Assembly (NCBI GenBank): GCA_013298505.1
Contig: JAAFHY010000035.1
Coordinates: 1-32,364 of the forward strand
Length of the DNA: 32,364 nucleotides
DNA from: Cytophagales bacterium
Lineage (GTDB): Bacteria; Bacteroidota; Bacteroidia; Cytophagales; Cyclobacteriaceae
Reading direction: 5' to 3'
In this document: one piece after another, positions 32,002-32,364 of the stretch
How the letters are laid out: each line of letters begins with the position of its first letter
Numbering within the stretch: the first letter of the stretch is position 1
Made by a program: the position numbers and the translations under genes
The notes under the pieces: generated by a model
The model's database searches: none
What the model was told of the DNA's origin: nothing
The model's input: the letters and a program-made list of their open reading frames with translations, nothing else

Positions 32002-32364
32002 CTAAACAAAGTATTTTTTGATATGCTGATTTGGGTGACCAGCGGTTAATAGTATACGTAAAGTGGCTGGCTGAATTGTAACTTCAATTCGATTGGCGGG
32101 AGGATGAGCTTCGCCATCGATATGAAAAGGAATGGGCACTTTGCAGTGGATTGAAATCTGGTTGGCTTTTACCGTGCTTATAAGTTTTGAATTATTGAGA
32201 TTACCTGAAAACATGTTGTAGCTAAATGGAAGAATTTGGTGTAGCGACATTTTGCGAATGAAACAAACATCAATGAGTTGATCGCATACCGATGCATCTG
32301 GCGCTATTCTAGCATTGTTGCCAGGTTGAGAGGAGTTAGCAAAAGCGATAATAAAGTATTTACT
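32002..32364 (-). CDS. Diacylglycerol kinase-like lipid kinase (YegS/DAGK), C-terminal part
   Basis: The 120 residues at the right edge form the C-terminal domain of a YegS/DAGK lipid kinase. The frame is open to the edge, so the gene starts beyond the window. Typical are FIIAFANSSQPGNNARIAPDA, then VCDQLIDVCFIRKM, then the strand block KVPIPFHIDGEAHPPAN, which matches the conserved xxVDGE turn (usually QxDGE) of this family. The ATP-binding N-terminal domain cannot be seen. Such kinases phosphorylate diacylglycerol or sphingoid-type lipids, and Bacteroidota do make sphingolipids, but the substrate is not decided here. Confidence 0.85.
   Translation of the reverse strand, partial: SKYFIIAFANSSQPGNNARIAPDASVCDQLIDVCFIRKMSLHQILPFSYNMFSGNLNNSKLISTVKANQISIHCKVPIPFHIDGEAHPPANRIEVTIQPATLRILLTAGHPNQHIKKYFV

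Noticed and set aside
1-32364. CRISPR arrays, tRNA or rRNA genes, insertion sequences, prophage or defence islands
   Set aside because: No regularly spaced repeats, cloverleaf sequences, transposase, integrase or phage genes could be seen on either strand; a tRNA scan would be the decisive check for very short genes.

Overview
The window looks like chromosomal DNA of a Bacteroidota bacterium, most likely of the Cytophagales type. The evidence is moderate to low GC, almost no Shine-Dalgarno sequences, several TAnnTTTG promoter boxes, a type IX secretion sorting domain, secreted DUF2911/TPR and free-standing TonB-C proteins, and the large-type branched-chain aminotransferase. I see no rRNA, tRNA, CRISPR array, prophage or insertion sequence. 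The genus cannot be set from the sequence alone.

Layout. (1) 1-2773, minus strand: ilvE, grpE and a dnaJ cut by the left edge. This DnaJ keeps only the two inner zinc motifs. (2) 2996-8296, minus strand: seven tightly packed genes: EamA-type transporter, PhzF-like protein, GNAT acetyltransferase, OsmC-like protein, PLP-dependent decarboxylase, DinB-fold protein and PaiB-like FMN-binding protein. (3) 8297-11156: a leader region, an outer-membrane-like protein and, on the plus strand, a MocR-type regulator (GntR helix-turn-helix fused to an aminotransferase fold). (4) 11244-16890: superoxide dismutase, a secreted TonB-C protein, a secreted DUF3237 protein, phoH, a SAM-hydrolase-like protein, an ABM-domain protein and a secreted amidohydrolase. 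(5) 16920-22637, minus strand: uvrB, then the operon TPR protein - ComA-like phosphosulfolactate synthase - DedA - aroE. (6) 22745-28731, minus strand: glycosyltransferase, Wza-like export lipoprotein, Wzc-like tyrosine autokinase, CpsB-like PHP phosphatase and an SDR epimerase, i.e. the export and control end of an exopolysaccharide locus. (7) 29006-32364: hflX, a mini-protein made of a signal peptide plus a type IX sorting domain, a bidirectional terminator, a DUF2911/TPR protein, and the C-terminus of a YegS/DAGK lipid kinase cut by the right edge.

The most interesting unit is region 2-3. A 37-bp sequence (8612-8648) in front of the seven-gene operon recurs, 30 of 37 positions identical, at 9598-9634 in front of the mocR gene, where it covers the regulator's own TAACTTTG promoter box. 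Both copies carry TCAGTT twice, exactly 24 bp apart. This is what one expects of a MocR operator pair, with self-repression on one side and control of the operon on the other. The operon combines an amine-forming enzyme class, an acetyltransferase, a PaiB-like protein, a peroxide-handling fold and an exporter. A PLP- or amine-responsive stress module is a reasonable inference but is not shown by the sequence.
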